From: an uncultured Lachnospiraceae bacterium
GTDB taxonomy: Bacteria; Bacillota; Clostridia; Lachnospirales; Lachnospiraceae
Assembly: GCA_902779575.1 (NCBI GenBank)
Contig: CACZBW010000001.1
Location: 124,001 to 188,000, forward strand
Reading direction: 5' to 3'
DNA: 64,000 nt
Below the pieces are notes generated by a model. The model had not been told where the DNA came from, did not search any database, and worked only from the letters and a program-made list of their open reading frames with translations. Below are positions 33,108 to 41,968 of the stretch, piece after piece. Numbering within the stretch: the stretch's first letter is position 1; each line of letters opens with the position of its first letter. Made by a program: the position numbers and the translations under genes.

Positions 33108-33578
33108 TCAGCTTTCTTTTCTTTTCCCGGCAGGAAGAATGCTCTCGTCGAGCATGATCGTAAAAGGACCGTCATTTACCAGGCTGACTTTCATCTCAGC
33201 CCCGAATTCCCCGGTCTGCACGACGGGAACCGTCTCTCTGCACCGGGCAATAATATACTCGTACAGTTTTTTCGCATGCTCCGGACTTCCCGCTTCCGAG
33301 AATCCGGGGCGGTTTCCTTTTTTGCAGCTGGCATAGAGGGTAAACTGCGATACCAGAAGGAGCCCGCCGTTTACATCCTGAAGGGAAAGATTGGTTTTTC
33401 CGGCTTCATCCTCAAATATTCTAAGGCCAAGCATCTTCCGGATATACAGATCCGCCGTCTCTTCCGTGTCGGAATCGCACACGCCGATCAGGACCAGATA
33501 TCCTTTTCCGATCGAACCGATCACATTATCATCGACGGTTACCTGTGCCTGAGCTGTTCTCTGAATCAGAAATCTCAT
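33108..33578 (-). CDS. dtd: D-aminoacyl-tRNA deacylase
   Basis: Removes D-amino acids wrongly loaded on tRNA. The 156-residue product has the DTD motifs [19 protein letters not shown] and [11 protein letters not shown] (SQxT and NxGPxT cross-subunit active site). The start [15 protein letters not shown] is typical. It follows the pseudouridine synthase gene by 62 nt on the same strand. The 117-bp gap to the converging recombinase gene holds nothing clear. Confidence 0.95.
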   Translation of the reverse strand: MRFLIQRTAQAQVTVDDNVIGSIGKGYLVLIGVCDSDTEETADLYIRKMLGLRIFEDEAGKTNLSLQDVNGGLLLVSQFTLYASCKKGNRPGFSEAGSPEHAKKLYEYIIARCRETVPVVQTGEFGAEMKVSLVNDGPFTIMLDESILPAGKRKES

Positions 33579-33640
33579 TTTTCCTACCTTTTTTCTCTCT
33601 GCCGTCCTGCTGATTATTTATAAAATTTCTGCAGGCCTTA

Positions 33641-34714
33641 CTATCTGTTCTGCGCCCTCAGTTTCCGCAGAAGATCCTCAAAATATTCCGGCAGAGGGGC
33701 TGTAAATTCCATATACGCAGCTGTGGAGGGATGCCGGAATCCGAGAATCATGGCGTGCAGGGTCTGGCCTTCCAGACGGAAGGGACATTTCTCCGGTCCA
33801 TAGACTCTGTCGCCCAGCAGCGGATGACCGATCGATGCCATATGTACGCGGATCTGGTGGGTGCGGCCGGTTTCGAGACGGCATTCCACATAGGTATATG
33901 CGCCGAATCTTTCCAGTACCTGATAATGTGTGACAGCCGGTCTGCCGTTTCTCTGATTGACAGCCATCTTTTTCCTGTCGGCCGGATGACGGCCGATCGG
34001 GGCGTCCACTGTGCCGCTGTCTTCGCGGAGATTTCCCAGTACGATCGCCCTGTATCTGCGGTTGATCGAATGCTCTTTGAGCTGCTGAGACAGATCTTTG
34101 TGCGCCCTGTCATTTTTACAGACAAGCAGGGAACCTGTTGTATCCCTGTCAATTCTGTGGACGATACCGGGGCGCAGAACGCCGTTTATCCCGGAAAGCT
34201 GATCCCTGCAGTGATACATCAGGGCATTCACAAGCGTGTGGCTGTAATGTCCGGGAGCGGGATGCACGACCATGCCTTTCGGTTTGTTTACAACCAGAAC
34301 GTCCGCATCCTCGTACAGAATGTCGAGCGGAATATCCTCCGCTTCAATATGGATCTCTTCCGGCTCGGGGACCGTAACAGAGAGGATTTCTCCGGATTTC
34401 ATCTTTCTGCCGGCTTTCGCCAGGACAACTCCCTGCGCCGGATCTGTTTCTTCAGTCGGAAGAAGCTTTACGTTACCCGCCGTGATCTGCTTCTGGAGGA
34501 AGCTTCTTGACAGTTCCGGGATGAGTTCGGACAGGCAGGCGTCAAGCCGCTTTCCGTCCATCTCATCGGGCAGGACCAGGCTGAAACAGCCCGGCAGCTG
34601 CAGATCATCCTCATCCGGTTCAAAGCCGGCAGCTTCTGAAACATTCTCAGTTTCCGGAAGATTCCGCTTCTCTTCAGGGGGCATCTCATGACCGTTTCTG
34701 ACGCAGGAATTCAT
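33641..34714 (-). CDS. RluA/RluD family pseudouridine synthase
   Basis: A 357-residue enzyme with an S4 RNA-binding domain (GKRLDACLSELIPELSRSF) and the synthase core; the catalytic Asp is in IVHRIDRDTTGSLLV. VVNKPKGMVVHPAPGH is the other core motif. The N-terminal 50 residues are acidic and extra. The ATG at 34714 follows AAGGATGAGG; ATG 34684 (overlapping the lspA stop) and 34723 are other options. The gene overlaps lspA, the common lspA-rluD arrangement. The target rRNA site is not assigned. Confidence 0.92.
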   Translation of the reverse strand: MNSCVRNGHEMPPEEKRNLPETENVSEAAGFEPDEDDLQLPGCFSLVLPDEMDGKRLDACLSELIPELSRSFLQKQITAGNVKLLPTEETDPAQGVVLAKAGRKMKSGEILSVTVPEPEEIHIEAEDIPLDILYEDADVLVVNKPKGMVVHPAPGHYSHTLVNALMYHCRDQLSGINGVLRPGIVHRIDRDTTGSLLVCKNDRAHKDLSQQLKEHSINRRYRAIVLGNLREDSGTVDAPIGRHPADRKKMAVNQRNGRPAVTHYQVLERFGAYTYVECRLETGRTHQIRVHMASIGHPLLGDRVYGPEKCPFRLEGQTLHAMILGFRHPSTAAYMEFTAPLPEYFEDLLRKLRAQNR

Positions 34715-35201
34715 AATCCTCATCCTTATAGTAAAAGAAAACCAGATACAGGATCCCGGCCATGCTGCAGCAGACGCAGATATCCGCGAAATTGAAGACC
34801 GGAAAGTCGATCAGGGAAAAATAGATGAAATCTGTCACATATCCGGAAAAAGCCCTGTCGATCAGGTTTCCCGCAGCCCCGCTGATCAGAAAGACCAGGC
34901 AGGCTCTCATGGGAAAGAAGGAGGTTTCCGGCAGAATCCGGAAATAGAAAAAGCCGGCCGCGGCGATAAAACAGGCTGCAAGAAGCAGAAAAACCCACTG
35001 GCGGTTCTGGAGAATGCCAAAGGCCGCGCCCCTGTTTTCCAGATAGTGAAGCTGCAGGACTCTGTCGATCAGGATGATATCCGGAGCGTTCTTTAAATGA
35101 GTGCGTGCCAGCTGCTTCGTCAGCTGGTCAAAGCCTGTCAGGAGCAGAATCCCGGCAGCGGCACAGGCAATCCGCCTCCCCCGATTTGTATGTCTAGTCA
35201 T
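34686..35201 (-). CDS. lspA: lipoprotein signal peptidase
   Basis: Cleaves the signal peptide of prolipoproteins in the membrane. The 171-residue product has four membrane segments; the catalytic aspartates are in GNLIDRAF and FNFADIC. The motif LTGFDQLTKQLA marks the first helix end. The frame is open to 35330, but aroB ends at 35254, so I take ATG 35201; ATG 35222 is an alternative. Neither has a strong ribosome site. Confidence 0.93.
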   Translation of the reverse strand: MTRHTNRGRRIACAAAGILLLTGFDQLTKQLARTHLKNAPDIILIDRVLQLHYLENRGAAFGILQNRQWVFLLLAACFIAAAGFFYFRILPETSFFPMRACLVFLISGAAGNLIDRAFSGYVTDFIYFSLIDFPVFNFADICVCCSMAGILYLVFFYYKDEDYEFLRQKRS

Positions 35202-35253
35202 ATATATTCCGATATCCGGCATCAGAACAGGAGTCCGATCCGGATGCGCGGAC

Positions 35254-36369
35254 TTAATCCGCTTTGATGAATCTGAGGGCTTCCGTAATCTCCTGATCGC
35301 TGACTGTTTCATCGATATAGGCGCTGCCAAGCTTCTTCAGAAGAATAAAGCGGATATTCCCTTTATCCATTTTTTTATCATGCTTTGCGGCTGCGAGAAT
35401 GTCCTCCGGTTCAAGGCTGTCAAAGGAGATGGGAAGGCCGAAGCCGACGAACATGTCCCGGATCTCATAGAAGGTATCTTCATCGATCAGTTCTCTTTTC
35501 CGGGAAATATATGCAGCGACTACGCTCCCGAGGGCAACACATTCCCCGTGGGCAAGCTCAAACTTCTTCAGTTTTTCAATCGCGTGCCCGGCCGTGTGTC
35601 CGAAATTGAGCACAGCCCGCTCTCCCTTTTCCTGTGGATCCCGCTCAACGACCCTTCTTTTGATATGAACGCTTCCGATAACCATCTCCCTGAGAACTTC
35701 CGGATCCCTTTCCCCGATCTCTCCCATATGATCCAGGCACCATTCATAGTAAGAAGCGTCCCTGATCAGTCCATGCTTCAGGACCTCCCCCATGCCGCTT
35801 GCAAACTGCCTGTCGTCGAGCGTCTTTAGCGTCCCTATATTGATATAGACGAGGGAGGGCTGGTGAAAAGCTCCGACCATATTCTTGTACTGATCAAAGT
35901 CGACGCCGGTTTTTCCTCCGATCGAGGAATCCACCTGAGAAAGCAGCGTCGTCGGGACCTGAATAAAACGGATCCCTCTGAGATATGTGGCGGCTGCAAA
36001 GCCGGTCATATCGCCGATTACGCCTCCTCCGAGAGCGACGAGCAGATCGTTCCGGTCCAGTCCCTGTTCAATCAGATGAATGTAAAGCTTCCGGATCTCA
36101 TCCAGATTCTTGTGTTCTTCCCCTGCAGGGATTACATAGGAAGACAGCTGTCTGCAGGCAGGCGTGAGCTTCTCTTTCAGCTCATCCAGGTAAAGAGGCG
36201 CCACATTGCTGTCGCTGACGATGACCATCCGGCGGTCCTTTATATCCAGTTCCTCCAGACGTTCGGGGAGGGCGTCAAAAGAAAGCTCCGGGTAAATGTG
36301 ATAGGCAAAACGGCGGTCTTTTTTCACTGTGATAAAATCGTTTTCCTGCTGTTTCCGGACATCCGACAT
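35254..36369 (-). CDS. aroB: 3-dehydroquinate synthase
   Basis: Second step of the shikimate pathway. The 371-residue product has the NAD-binding ALGGGVIGDMTGFAAATYLR, PTTLLSQVDSSIGGKTGV, KHGLI and the zinc-ligand region NFGHTAGHAIE. Family length is usual. It lies after ylmH on the minus strand, 62 nt away, and far from aroA/tyrA. A GGAAGG site precedes the ATG. Confidence 0.96.
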   Translation of the reverse strand: MSDVRKQQENDFITVKKDRRFAYHIYPELSFDALPERLEELDIKDRRMVIVSDSNVAPLYLDELKEKLTPACRQLSSYVIPAGEEHKNLDEIRKLYIHLIEQGLDRNDLLVALGGGVIGDMTGFAAATYLRGIRFIQVPTTLLSQVDSSIGGKTGVDFDQYKNMVGAFHQPSLVYINIGTLKTLDDRQFASGMGEVLKHGLIRDASYYEWCLDHMGEIGERDPEVLREMVIGSVHIKRRVVERDPQEKGERAVLNFGHTAGHAIEKLKKFELAHGECVALGSVVAAYISRKRELIDEDTFYEIRDMFVGFGLPISFDSLEPEDILAAAKHDKKMDKGNIRFILLKKLGSAYIDETVSDQEITEALRFIKAD

Positions 36370-36431
36370 AATTTCATTTCCTTCCTGATTTCGTTAAAAT
36401 CTGATTGCCATGATGCTTAAGACGGCAGGGT

Positions 36432-37190
36432 TCAGGATACATATCTCCGGAGCCGGACGAACTGCCGGCCTTTTTTGGTGGTGCCTTCCAGTGCCCCGAG
36501 ACAGAACCGTCCCTGGCCGCGTACGGATATGATATCTCCCTCTTTCAGCCTGGCGCCGTTGGAAGTGGACAGCCTGCCATTGATGAAAGTCCGTCCGCCT
36601 TCGATCAGCGGGATCACAGCGCTTCTGGACATATGAAAAGCCAGGGCGATCAGGCTGTCCAGACGGACCGATGCCACCGTTCCGCCGATCTCTTCCGTCT
36701 TTGGCGTATAGGAGATCTCTTCCGGATCGCTCACCGTACAGTCTACACTGGTATGCTTTACCCGCGTAAGCTCTGTACTCAGATACCCGGCAAGCTTCTC
36801 TTCACAGAATACGCAGGCAGAATTGTCCATCACCGCGATATCCCCGATCCTGCTCCTGTCCACGCCCAGATTCATCAGGCTGCCCAGATAATCCCGGTGT
36901 GTAAGGACATCTGCGAATTTCGCGTTCAGCGGCCGTATATTGACCGCCAGAATGGGGAATTTCCATTCATAAGAAAGAGCGTCCGGGATGAATGCAATCA
37001 TCTGACGCTCCGCCGTATCATAGCCGCCGCTGGTCACTGTTTTTACGGATGAAAAATCAGCCCGGCTGCTATAAAAAATATTCAGTTCATTCAGACCGCA
37101 GAAATCGCTGAACGTGACGATATTCCTGTTCCACGCCGCTTCCTGCAGGTCTGAAAGATGCTTGAGAAATACCTGTTCTTCTTTTGTCAT
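36432..37190 (-). CDS. ylmH: YlmH family S4-domain RNA-binding protein
   Basis: A 252-residue protein; the C-terminal S4 domain is clear (SRSAVIPLIEGGRTFINGRL, then LKEGDIISVRGQGRF). YlmH stands with sepF in the Gram-positive division cluster and its family has been linked to ribosome rescue. I start at ATG 37190 (MTKEEQVFLKHL), 16 nt after sepF; the ribosome site is weak and an ATG at 37220, overlapping the end of sepF, is possible. Confidence 0.9.
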   Translation of the reverse strand: MTKEEQVFLKHLSDLQEAAWNRNIVTFSDFCGLNELNIFYSSRADFSSVKTVTSGGYDTAERQMIAFIPDALSYEWKFPILAVNIRPLNAKFADVLTHRDYLGSLMNLGVDRSRIGDIAVMDNSACVFCEEKLAGYLSTELTRVKHTSVDCTVSDPEEISYTPKTEEIGGTVASVRLDSLIALAFHMSRSAVIPLIEGGRTFINGRLSTSNGARLKEGDIISVRGQGRFCLGALEGTTKKGRQFVRLRRYVS

Positions 37191-37206
37191 GACAGAGAAA
37201 TCCAAA

Positions 37207-37788
37207 TTACAGGTCGTCATCCAGATCAAATCCCGGATCGAAGGTCCCGGTCAGGATCTCCTGGAATTCACCTGAGATATCCACATCCTGAGGCGTAAGA
37301 ACAAAGATATAATTGCTGATCTTGTCCAGGTTGCCGCGGATCGCGCAGCATGCTCCGGATGCGAAGTCAAAGATACGCTGGGAAACATTCAGATCAAGCC
37401 CTTCGAGATTCAGAATAACCGTGCAGTGGGCAATCAGCATCTTGGCAATCTCGAGCGCATCCTCCATATCTCGCGGTTTGATCACGCATACACTGAAATT
37501 CCCTGAAGAATCAGAATCCGCCGATTCTCTTCTCGGACGGAAAGCAGAAACTTTGGATGAGCCGAGGCGGGATCTTCTTGTACGGGAGGCGCTTACGTCC
37601 GATGCCGGTCTGCTCCGCTCATAAGCGTCCAGGCCCAGATCATCTTCTTCCTCATCCCTGCTGACGATACGGCGCTGCGGACGGTTGTCATCGATATCAT
37701 CCTCGTCGGCTTCATCAAAATACTCGTCGTCGTCAAGATCGTCCTCGTTCAGTTTTATTGCACTTAAGAATTTGTCAAACACGCTCAT
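37207..37788 (-). CDS. sepF: cell division protein SepF
   Basis: FtsZ-binding protein that helps tether the Z-ring to the membrane. The 193-residue product starts MSVFDKFLSAIKL, the amphipathic membrane helix, followed by a very acidic low-complexity linker (about residues 15-60, many Asp/Glu) and an Arg-rich stretch. The C-terminal SepF core is VCVIKPRDMEDALEIAK and ILNLEGLD, SQRIFDFASGACCAI. ATG 37788 follows AGGAG. ylmH follows directly, yggS precedes, as in the conserved dcw-side cluster. Confidence 0.95.
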   Translation of the reverse strand: MSVFDKFLSAIKLNEDDLDDDEYFDEADEDDIDDNRPQRRIVSRDEEEDDLGLDAYERSRPASDVSASRTRRSRLGSSKVSAFRPRRESADSDSSGNFSVCVIKPRDMEDALEIAKMLIAHCTVILNLEGLDLNVSQRIFDFASGACCAIRGNLDKISNYIFVLTPQDVDISGEFQEILTGTFDPGFDLDDDL

Positions 37789-37914
37789 GGAACACTGCTT
37801 CTCCTGTTTTTTTGCCCGGGCACAGTCAACCGGGCTTCCCCTGATGATCAGCCCCGACAAAAGGCAGTCCGCCGGACTGCTCTGCTCCCTGTCAGGGTCT
37901 CCCCTCTTACCGCG

Positions 37915-38610
37915 TCAAAGAGCCCCGTAATTCCTGGCGCCGAAGATACCTGTACCGACCCTTACCATCGTGGCACCCTCTTCAATCGCAACTTCAAAAT
38001 CGCCAGTCATCCCCATACTGAGCTCATACATGTCTACATTATCAATGTTTTTCCGGGCAATGTCAACAGCCAAATTCCTCAGTTCCCTGAAGTAAACGCG
38101 GTTTTCCTCCGGGAATTCCGTCATCGGCGCAATGGTCATCAGGCCTTTGACCTTCAGGTGTTTCATGGAACTTACCCGGCGCAGAAAAGCTTCGGTTTCC
38201 TCAGGCGTCAGACCGCTTTTGGAGCTTTCCCCGGCCATATTTACCTCAGCCAGGACCGGCATGATGAGATCCTTTTTCTCTGCTTCCTTCTCGATGCTTT
38301 CCGCCAGCTCATCCGAACCCAGAGAATGAATCATGACAGCCCTGCCGACCACATATTTGACCTTATTCCGCTGCAGATTGCCGATCATATGCCATCTGAG
38401 ATTCTTTGGCAGAATATCATATTTGTCCCGGAGCTCCTGCGGCTTATTTTCACCGAAGTCCAGGATCCCGGCGGCGATCGCTTCCTGAATCATCTCAGCC
38501 GGCTTGGTCTTGCTGACTGCGATCAGCCTGACGGAGGAAGGCTCTCTCCCGCAGCGCAGGCATGCTTCCTTTATCCGTCTTTCCACATCTGTGAGATTTT
38601 CTCTGATCAT
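37915..38610 (-). CDS. yggS: YggS family PLP homeostasis protein
   Basis: A 231-residue single-domain PLP-binding protein related to alanine racemase; it keeps vitamin B6 and amino-acid pools in balance and has no known catalysis. The PLP lysine is in LIAVSKTKP. WHMIGNLQRNKVK and SMGMTGDFEVAIEEGATMVR are family marks. ATG 38610 has AGGA six bases away, better than ATG 38616. It stands before sepF, as in many Firmicutes. Confidence 0.95.
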   Translation of the reverse strand: MIRENLTDVERRIKEACLRCGREPSSVRLIAVSKTKPAEMIQEAIAAGILDFGENKPQELRDKYDILPKNLRWHMIGNLQRNKVKYVVGRAVMIHSLGSDELAESIEKEAEKKDLIMPVLAEVNMAGESSKSGLTPEETEAFLRRVSSMKHLKVKGLMTIAPMTEFPEENRVYFRELRNLAVDIARKNIDNVDMYELSMGMTGDFEVAIEEGATMVRVGTGIFGARNYGAL

Positions 38611-38675
38611 ATTCATTCCTGTTCTCTTTCTTTCTGCAAAGCCGCCCGGTTTCATCAGCAGATAAAACCCTGTGT

Positions 38676-40085
38676 TCAGGCGACGATATCGTCCGCCTCC
38701 ACTTTCGAGGCATCCAGCGCAATCCGGTCATGGGCGCTCAGGCCGTAGACATTATCCGGATTCACGATACAGAATTCTTCATTCTCATCGACGATCTCCA
38801 CCTGGCGGAAAACCGCGTATCCCTTGTTGATGTTATAGACGCCCTGGATGGTTTCGATGGATTCTTCGTCGATCAGATACTGCTTCTCCGTGTTCGGCAT
38901 GGCAATATAATCTCCGAAATGGAAAAGATCCGGATTCAGGAGATAGTATCCTTTCTCCCGGTTGTGGGAATAGACTGTGGCCGTGACATAGGAAGTATCC
39001 ATAGAGCCGTCTTCATGGAAGGTCTTGCGGAGCAGGTAGACTTCGCTGCCGGAATCCTGGTTGACCGTCACGTACTCGTCCGGGACCCTGACAAAAACCT
39101 TCTCATCGATGGCGGAGATCGGGATCTTCAGGCCTTTTTTCCGGTTCAGGATCAGTTCGATCTCCAGGTAGCGGTCTCCGACGTAGCGCACCAGAGAGCT
39201 TGTCAGGGAGATCTTTCCGTAATATCCGTCAGATCCCTGTATAATCGTGAAGGGGGCGGAGAAGGTACTGCTGTCCTTCAGAAAACGGATTTTGACCTTT
39301 TCCAGGCCTTCCAGACTGATTCTCAGCTTTTCCGTCACAGGGAAATAGAGTACCCAGCTGTCGCTGGTAATCAGTTTATAGATCGGATCCCCGGCGCTCA
39401 CAGAACTCTTCAGCCGGAGATTGTCCTTCCTGTAGGCGCTCCGTGCAAACAGTTCTTCGTTCAGGTCTTCCTCCGCAAGTTCCTCCATGCCGTCAAGGGA
39501 ATAGAGGACAAAACCGGAAGCAGGCGCATAATAGCTGCCGATTACATAAGTACCGGCATCTTCATTGATCGAGGATTGAAGGATAGCGCCTTTCAGGTCT
39601 GATTTGAAATCATATACGTCCTGGAACATGGCCTCGTCGAAATCGACGCTGAAGGTTGTGATGTCTGATTTGGCAGCGGACAGATCGCTGTCCGACAGAT
39701 TCGTGGTGACGGAACCGTGCACGCTGCTGTTTGCATCGCCGGCGGAAACGGTTCCGCCGACGGAACAGATCGTATGTCCCTTGTTTACTTTCGACCCCTC
39801 CCTGGCATAGTAGACGATATTCCCGGATTCTCCCGCTGTCTCGATCTCCTCCGTCTTCATGGCAAGGGCGCTGTAACGGTAATTGCCTGAGATCGTGCCT
39901 TCGACAACCTCATAGCTTGTAATATGCTCGGACGTCAGGTAGAGGATCAGCGTAATCAGGATATAGATCAGTATGGTTCCGAACAGAAGCGTACCGATAT
40001 TCAGCCCGGAAGGAACTTCCCTGGGAATGCTGACCACCTTGTCAGACATCTTGTTTTTAAATGGATTCTTACCTGAATCAGCCAT
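38676..40085 (-). CDS. HlyD-like membrane adaptor protein of the sepF cluster
   Basis: A 469-residue protein with one membrane helix near residues 30-52 (LLFGTILIYILITLILYLTS) and an outer remainder. Early VVEGTISGNYRYSALAMKTE and GNIVYYAREGSKVNKGHTI look like the biotinyl-lipoyl hairpin part of HlyD-type adaptors. The coiled-coil insert is short or absent. No ABC or other transporter gene is next to it; the neighbours are division genes. The family is found at this place in Lachnospiraceae, but its task is unknown. A wall- or division-related role is only a guess from context. Confidence 0.75.
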   Translation of the reverse strand: MADSGKNPFKNKMSDKVVSIPREVPSGLNIGTLLFGTILIYILITLILYLTSEHITSYEVVEGTISGNYRYSALAMKTEEIETAGESGNIVYYAREGSKVNKGHTICSVGGTVSAGDANSSVHGSVTTNLSDSDLSAAKSDITTFSVDFDEAMFQDVYDFKSDLKGAILQSSINEDAGTYVIGSYYAPASGFVLYSLDGMEELAEEDLNEELFARSAYRKDNLRLKSSVSAGDPIYKLITSDSWVLYFPVTEKLRISLEGLEKVKIRFLKDSSTFSAPFTIIQGSDGYYGKISLTSSLVRYVGDRYLEIELILNRKKGLKIPISAIDEKVFVRVPDEYVTVNQDSGSEVYLLRKTFHEDGSMDTSYVTATVYSHNREKGYYLLNPDLFHFGDYIAMPNTEKQYLIDEESIETIQGVYNINKGYAVFRQVEIVDENEEFCIVNPDNVYGLSAHDRIALDASKVEADDIVA

Positions 40086-40115
40086 TCCTTCTTATCTTCC
40101 CTCTTCTGTCACAGG

Positions 40116-40162
40116 ATTGCGGCGGGTGCCACACTCTCCGTGCCCGGCACCCGCCGCAATCA
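40116..40162 (-). promoter_or_regulatory. 16-bp perfect GC-rich hairpin between P-loop gene and HlyD-like gene
   Basis: Arms 40116-40131 and 40147-40162 pair without mismatch around a 15-nt loop. Neither strand has a T-run after it. It may be an RNA-processing or message-stability element within the transcript, or a poor terminator. Confidence 0.7.
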
Positions 40163-40200
40163 TACATCTTCCGATTTTGTTTCAGCGGTCTTCTTCCGGA

Positions 40201-40623
40201 TCAGAGTTCTGCGATAATCCCGTCATAGTAGGTTTCCGGAAGCTGCTCTTTTGTAACTGAGATGCTGACCACGAAGTTCACTTTAAACTGCTCGCCGATC
40301 GCATTGAGCTGATCCAGCACGCCTTTTGCTTCTTCGGGTGCCGGGATCTTGGCGATCTTGAGAAAACTGTCGAGATACACATATTCAAGGTCATGGTCCT
40401 GTGAGATGATCCCACAGATAAAGCCGATAAATTCATCACTGTCAGTAAGTGGATATCCAGTGACATCAATCAGGCGGATACGGTTGTTCAGTTCATACAT
40501 ATGTTGCGCACTCTTGTCAAGATAAACGATATTCCCGTTGGCTTCCTTGATCTGAGCATTTGCTTTCTCCAGCAGAACTTTTGTTTTCCCCTTACCTTTT
40601 TCGCCGATGATGAACTGTATCAT
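40201..40623 (-). CDS. P-loop protein of unknown function
   Basis: A 140-residue protein with a Walker A motif at its start (IIGEKGKGKTKVLLEKA) and a possible Walker B strand (LEYVYLDSFLKI). It is too short for a PilT motor, though related entries are sometimes so named. No membrane segment. It has its own promoter and an AGGAGGG site, and leads into the HlyD-like gene across a strong hairpin. A nucleotide-binding switch for that neighbour is possible but unproved. Confidence 0.7.
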   Translation of the reverse strand: MIQFIIGEKGKGKTKVLLEKANAQIKEANGNIVYLDKSAQHMYELNNRIRLIDVTGYPLTDSDEFIGFICGIISQDHDLEYVYLDSFLKIAKIPAPEEAKGVLDQLNAIGEQFKVNFVVSISVTKEQLPETYYDGIIAEL

Positions 40624-40666
40624 AATTCGTGCCCTCCTTTAGTGACGGTCTTTAGAACCTGATTAG

Positions 40667-40695
40667 ATTATAGACGATTCACCCCTGAAATACAA
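40667..40695 (-). promoter_or_regulatory. promoter of the P-loop gene and downstream division/aroB group
   Basis: Minus strand: TTGTAT (plus 40690-40695), 17-bp spacer and TATAAT (plus 40667-40672), about 44 nt before the start codon. Confidence 0.75.
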
Positions 40696-40698
40696 CCC

Positions 40699-40722
40699 AA
40701 AAAGCGGAAGCGGGTTTTCCGC
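40699..40722 (-). terminator. terminator after dacA
   Basis: Minus strand: GCGGAA (plus 40717-40722) pairs with TTCCGC (plus 40704-40709) around a 7-nt loop, followed by five U (plus 40699-40703). Confidence 0.75.
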
Positions 40723-40756
40723 CGGCAGGCAGATCCCGCAAAACACAGATTCCTGA

Positions 40757-41833
40757 TCAGATCAGGCTCAGGATCTGGTTCATTTCCACATAAAGACTCT
40801 CTTTTGTCTCTGAATGCATGATCACGGAAATATAGGGATTTCCGTAGAGATCCTTGGTCAGCAGCACCAGGCAGGCACCTGCGTCCGTCGTCGTACCGGT
40901 CTTTCCGCCGTAGATGATGACGTTGGACGGCAGCGAAGCCTCCCCGGTCAGATAATGGTCCGTACTCTCCCATGTCATGGCGTAGGCATCCCCGTCCGCA
41001 TCGGTATACTCCGCATAATAATTTTCACGGTTTATGATGTCCATGAACATGTCATATTTCATGGCTTCCCGGAAAATAAGGTACATATCATAGGCGCAGG
41101 TATAGTGGTTCTCCGCGGTGAGGCCGTGCGCATTCACAAAATGCGTATGCGTCGCTCCGATTGCAGCCGCCTCCTCATTCATCATATTGACAAAATTACT
41201 GATACTGCCGCCGCCCACATATTCCGCGATCTGCATGGCCGCGTCATTGCCGGAGGCGATCAGGAGTCCGTAGAGAAGCTGTTTCAGCGTCAGCCGGTCT
41301 CCCAGATGAAGCTCACAGACACTGGAGCCCATCTCAATATCAAAAGCAGCCTGGGTCACTGTGACCCTGTCGTCGGGGTTGGCATATTTCAGTGCAACCA
41401 GAGCCGTCATGACCTTGGTAAGGGACGCCGGCGATCTGGTCTCGAAGATGTTTTTCGCATACCGGACTTCTTCAGCCTGCAGATCAAAAAGTGCGCCTTC
41501 CGTAGCGGTAATGAAGATGGAATCCGCATTGACGTCAGAACCGGTCACGCACAGTCCGTCAGCAAAAGGCGGTGCAGTTACCATCTTTCCCGTATTCTCC
41601 AGGACTCCGTATACGGCGTTGGAAGAATCAAAGGCGACGGGCAGTCCTTTGTCATGGGAACGCAGGACAAAATAATAGACCGCGTAAAGCATGCAGGCAG
41701 TGACTGCCAGAAGCAGCACCAGAATCATCATCAGCCTGGCGATGCGTCTCTGTTCCGCCCGCTCTCTTGCGACAATCCGGTTCCACTCGCGCTGGGAATA
41801 GTAATCAGGTTTCGGTACGGTTTTTCTTTTCAT
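40757..41833 (-). CDS. dacA: D-alanyl-D-alanine carboxypeptidase (PBP5 type)
   Basis: A 358-residue membrane-anchored peptidase that trims the end of peptidoglycan stem peptides. One membrane helix lies near residues 35-57. The active-site motifs are Ser137-x-x-Lys140 (PASLTKVM), SGN in LLIASGNDAAM and KTG in IYGGKTGTTTDAG. The N-terminal helix suggests an uncleaved anchor instead of the usual C-terminal one, and the sequence ends right after the catalytic domain. GGAGAACAG precedes ATG 41833. The gene ends the mre-pbp2-rodA cell-wall group. Confidence 0.92.
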   Translation of the reverse strand: MKRKTVPKPDYYSQREWNRIVARERAEQRRIARLMMILVLLLAVTACMLYAVYYFVLRSHDKGLPVAFDSSNAVYGVLENTGKMVTAPPFADGLCVTGSDVNADSIFITATEGALFDLQAEEVRYAKNIFETRSPASLTKVMTALVALKYANPDDRVTVTQAAFDIEMGSSVCELHLGDRLTLKQLLYGLLIASGNDAAMQIAEYVGGGSISNFVNMMNEEAAAIGATHTHFVNAHGLTAENHYTCAYDMYLIFREAMKYDMFMDIINRENYYAEYTDADGDAYAMTWESTDHYLTGEASLPSNVIIYGGKTGTTTDAGACLVLLTKDLYGNPYISVIMHSETKESLYVEMNQILSLI

Positions 41834-41846
41834 CTGTTCTCCGCAT

Positions 41847-41878
41847 AACAAAAGCACTGCCGGCATGGTTTCCGGCAG
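41847..41878 (-). terminator. terminator-like hairpin before dacA
   Basis: Minus strand: CTGCCGG (plus 41872-41878) with CCGGCAG (plus 41857-41863), followed by TGCTTTTGTT. It sits 14 nt before the dacA start, so it may lower reading from mgsA into dacA. Confidence 0.55.
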
Positions 41879-41968
41879 GAAAATCTGACAGTCTTTTCTT
41901 CCGCCCTTTTTTCAGGCCGGAAGAAGTACTTTTTCGCTTTCCCGGGAAAGCGGTTCACGGTTCCGGTT

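Noticed and set aside
40201-40623. PilT twitching-motility ATPase
   Set aside because: Only Walker A is shared; at 140 residues it lacks the motor domain and no pilus genes are near.
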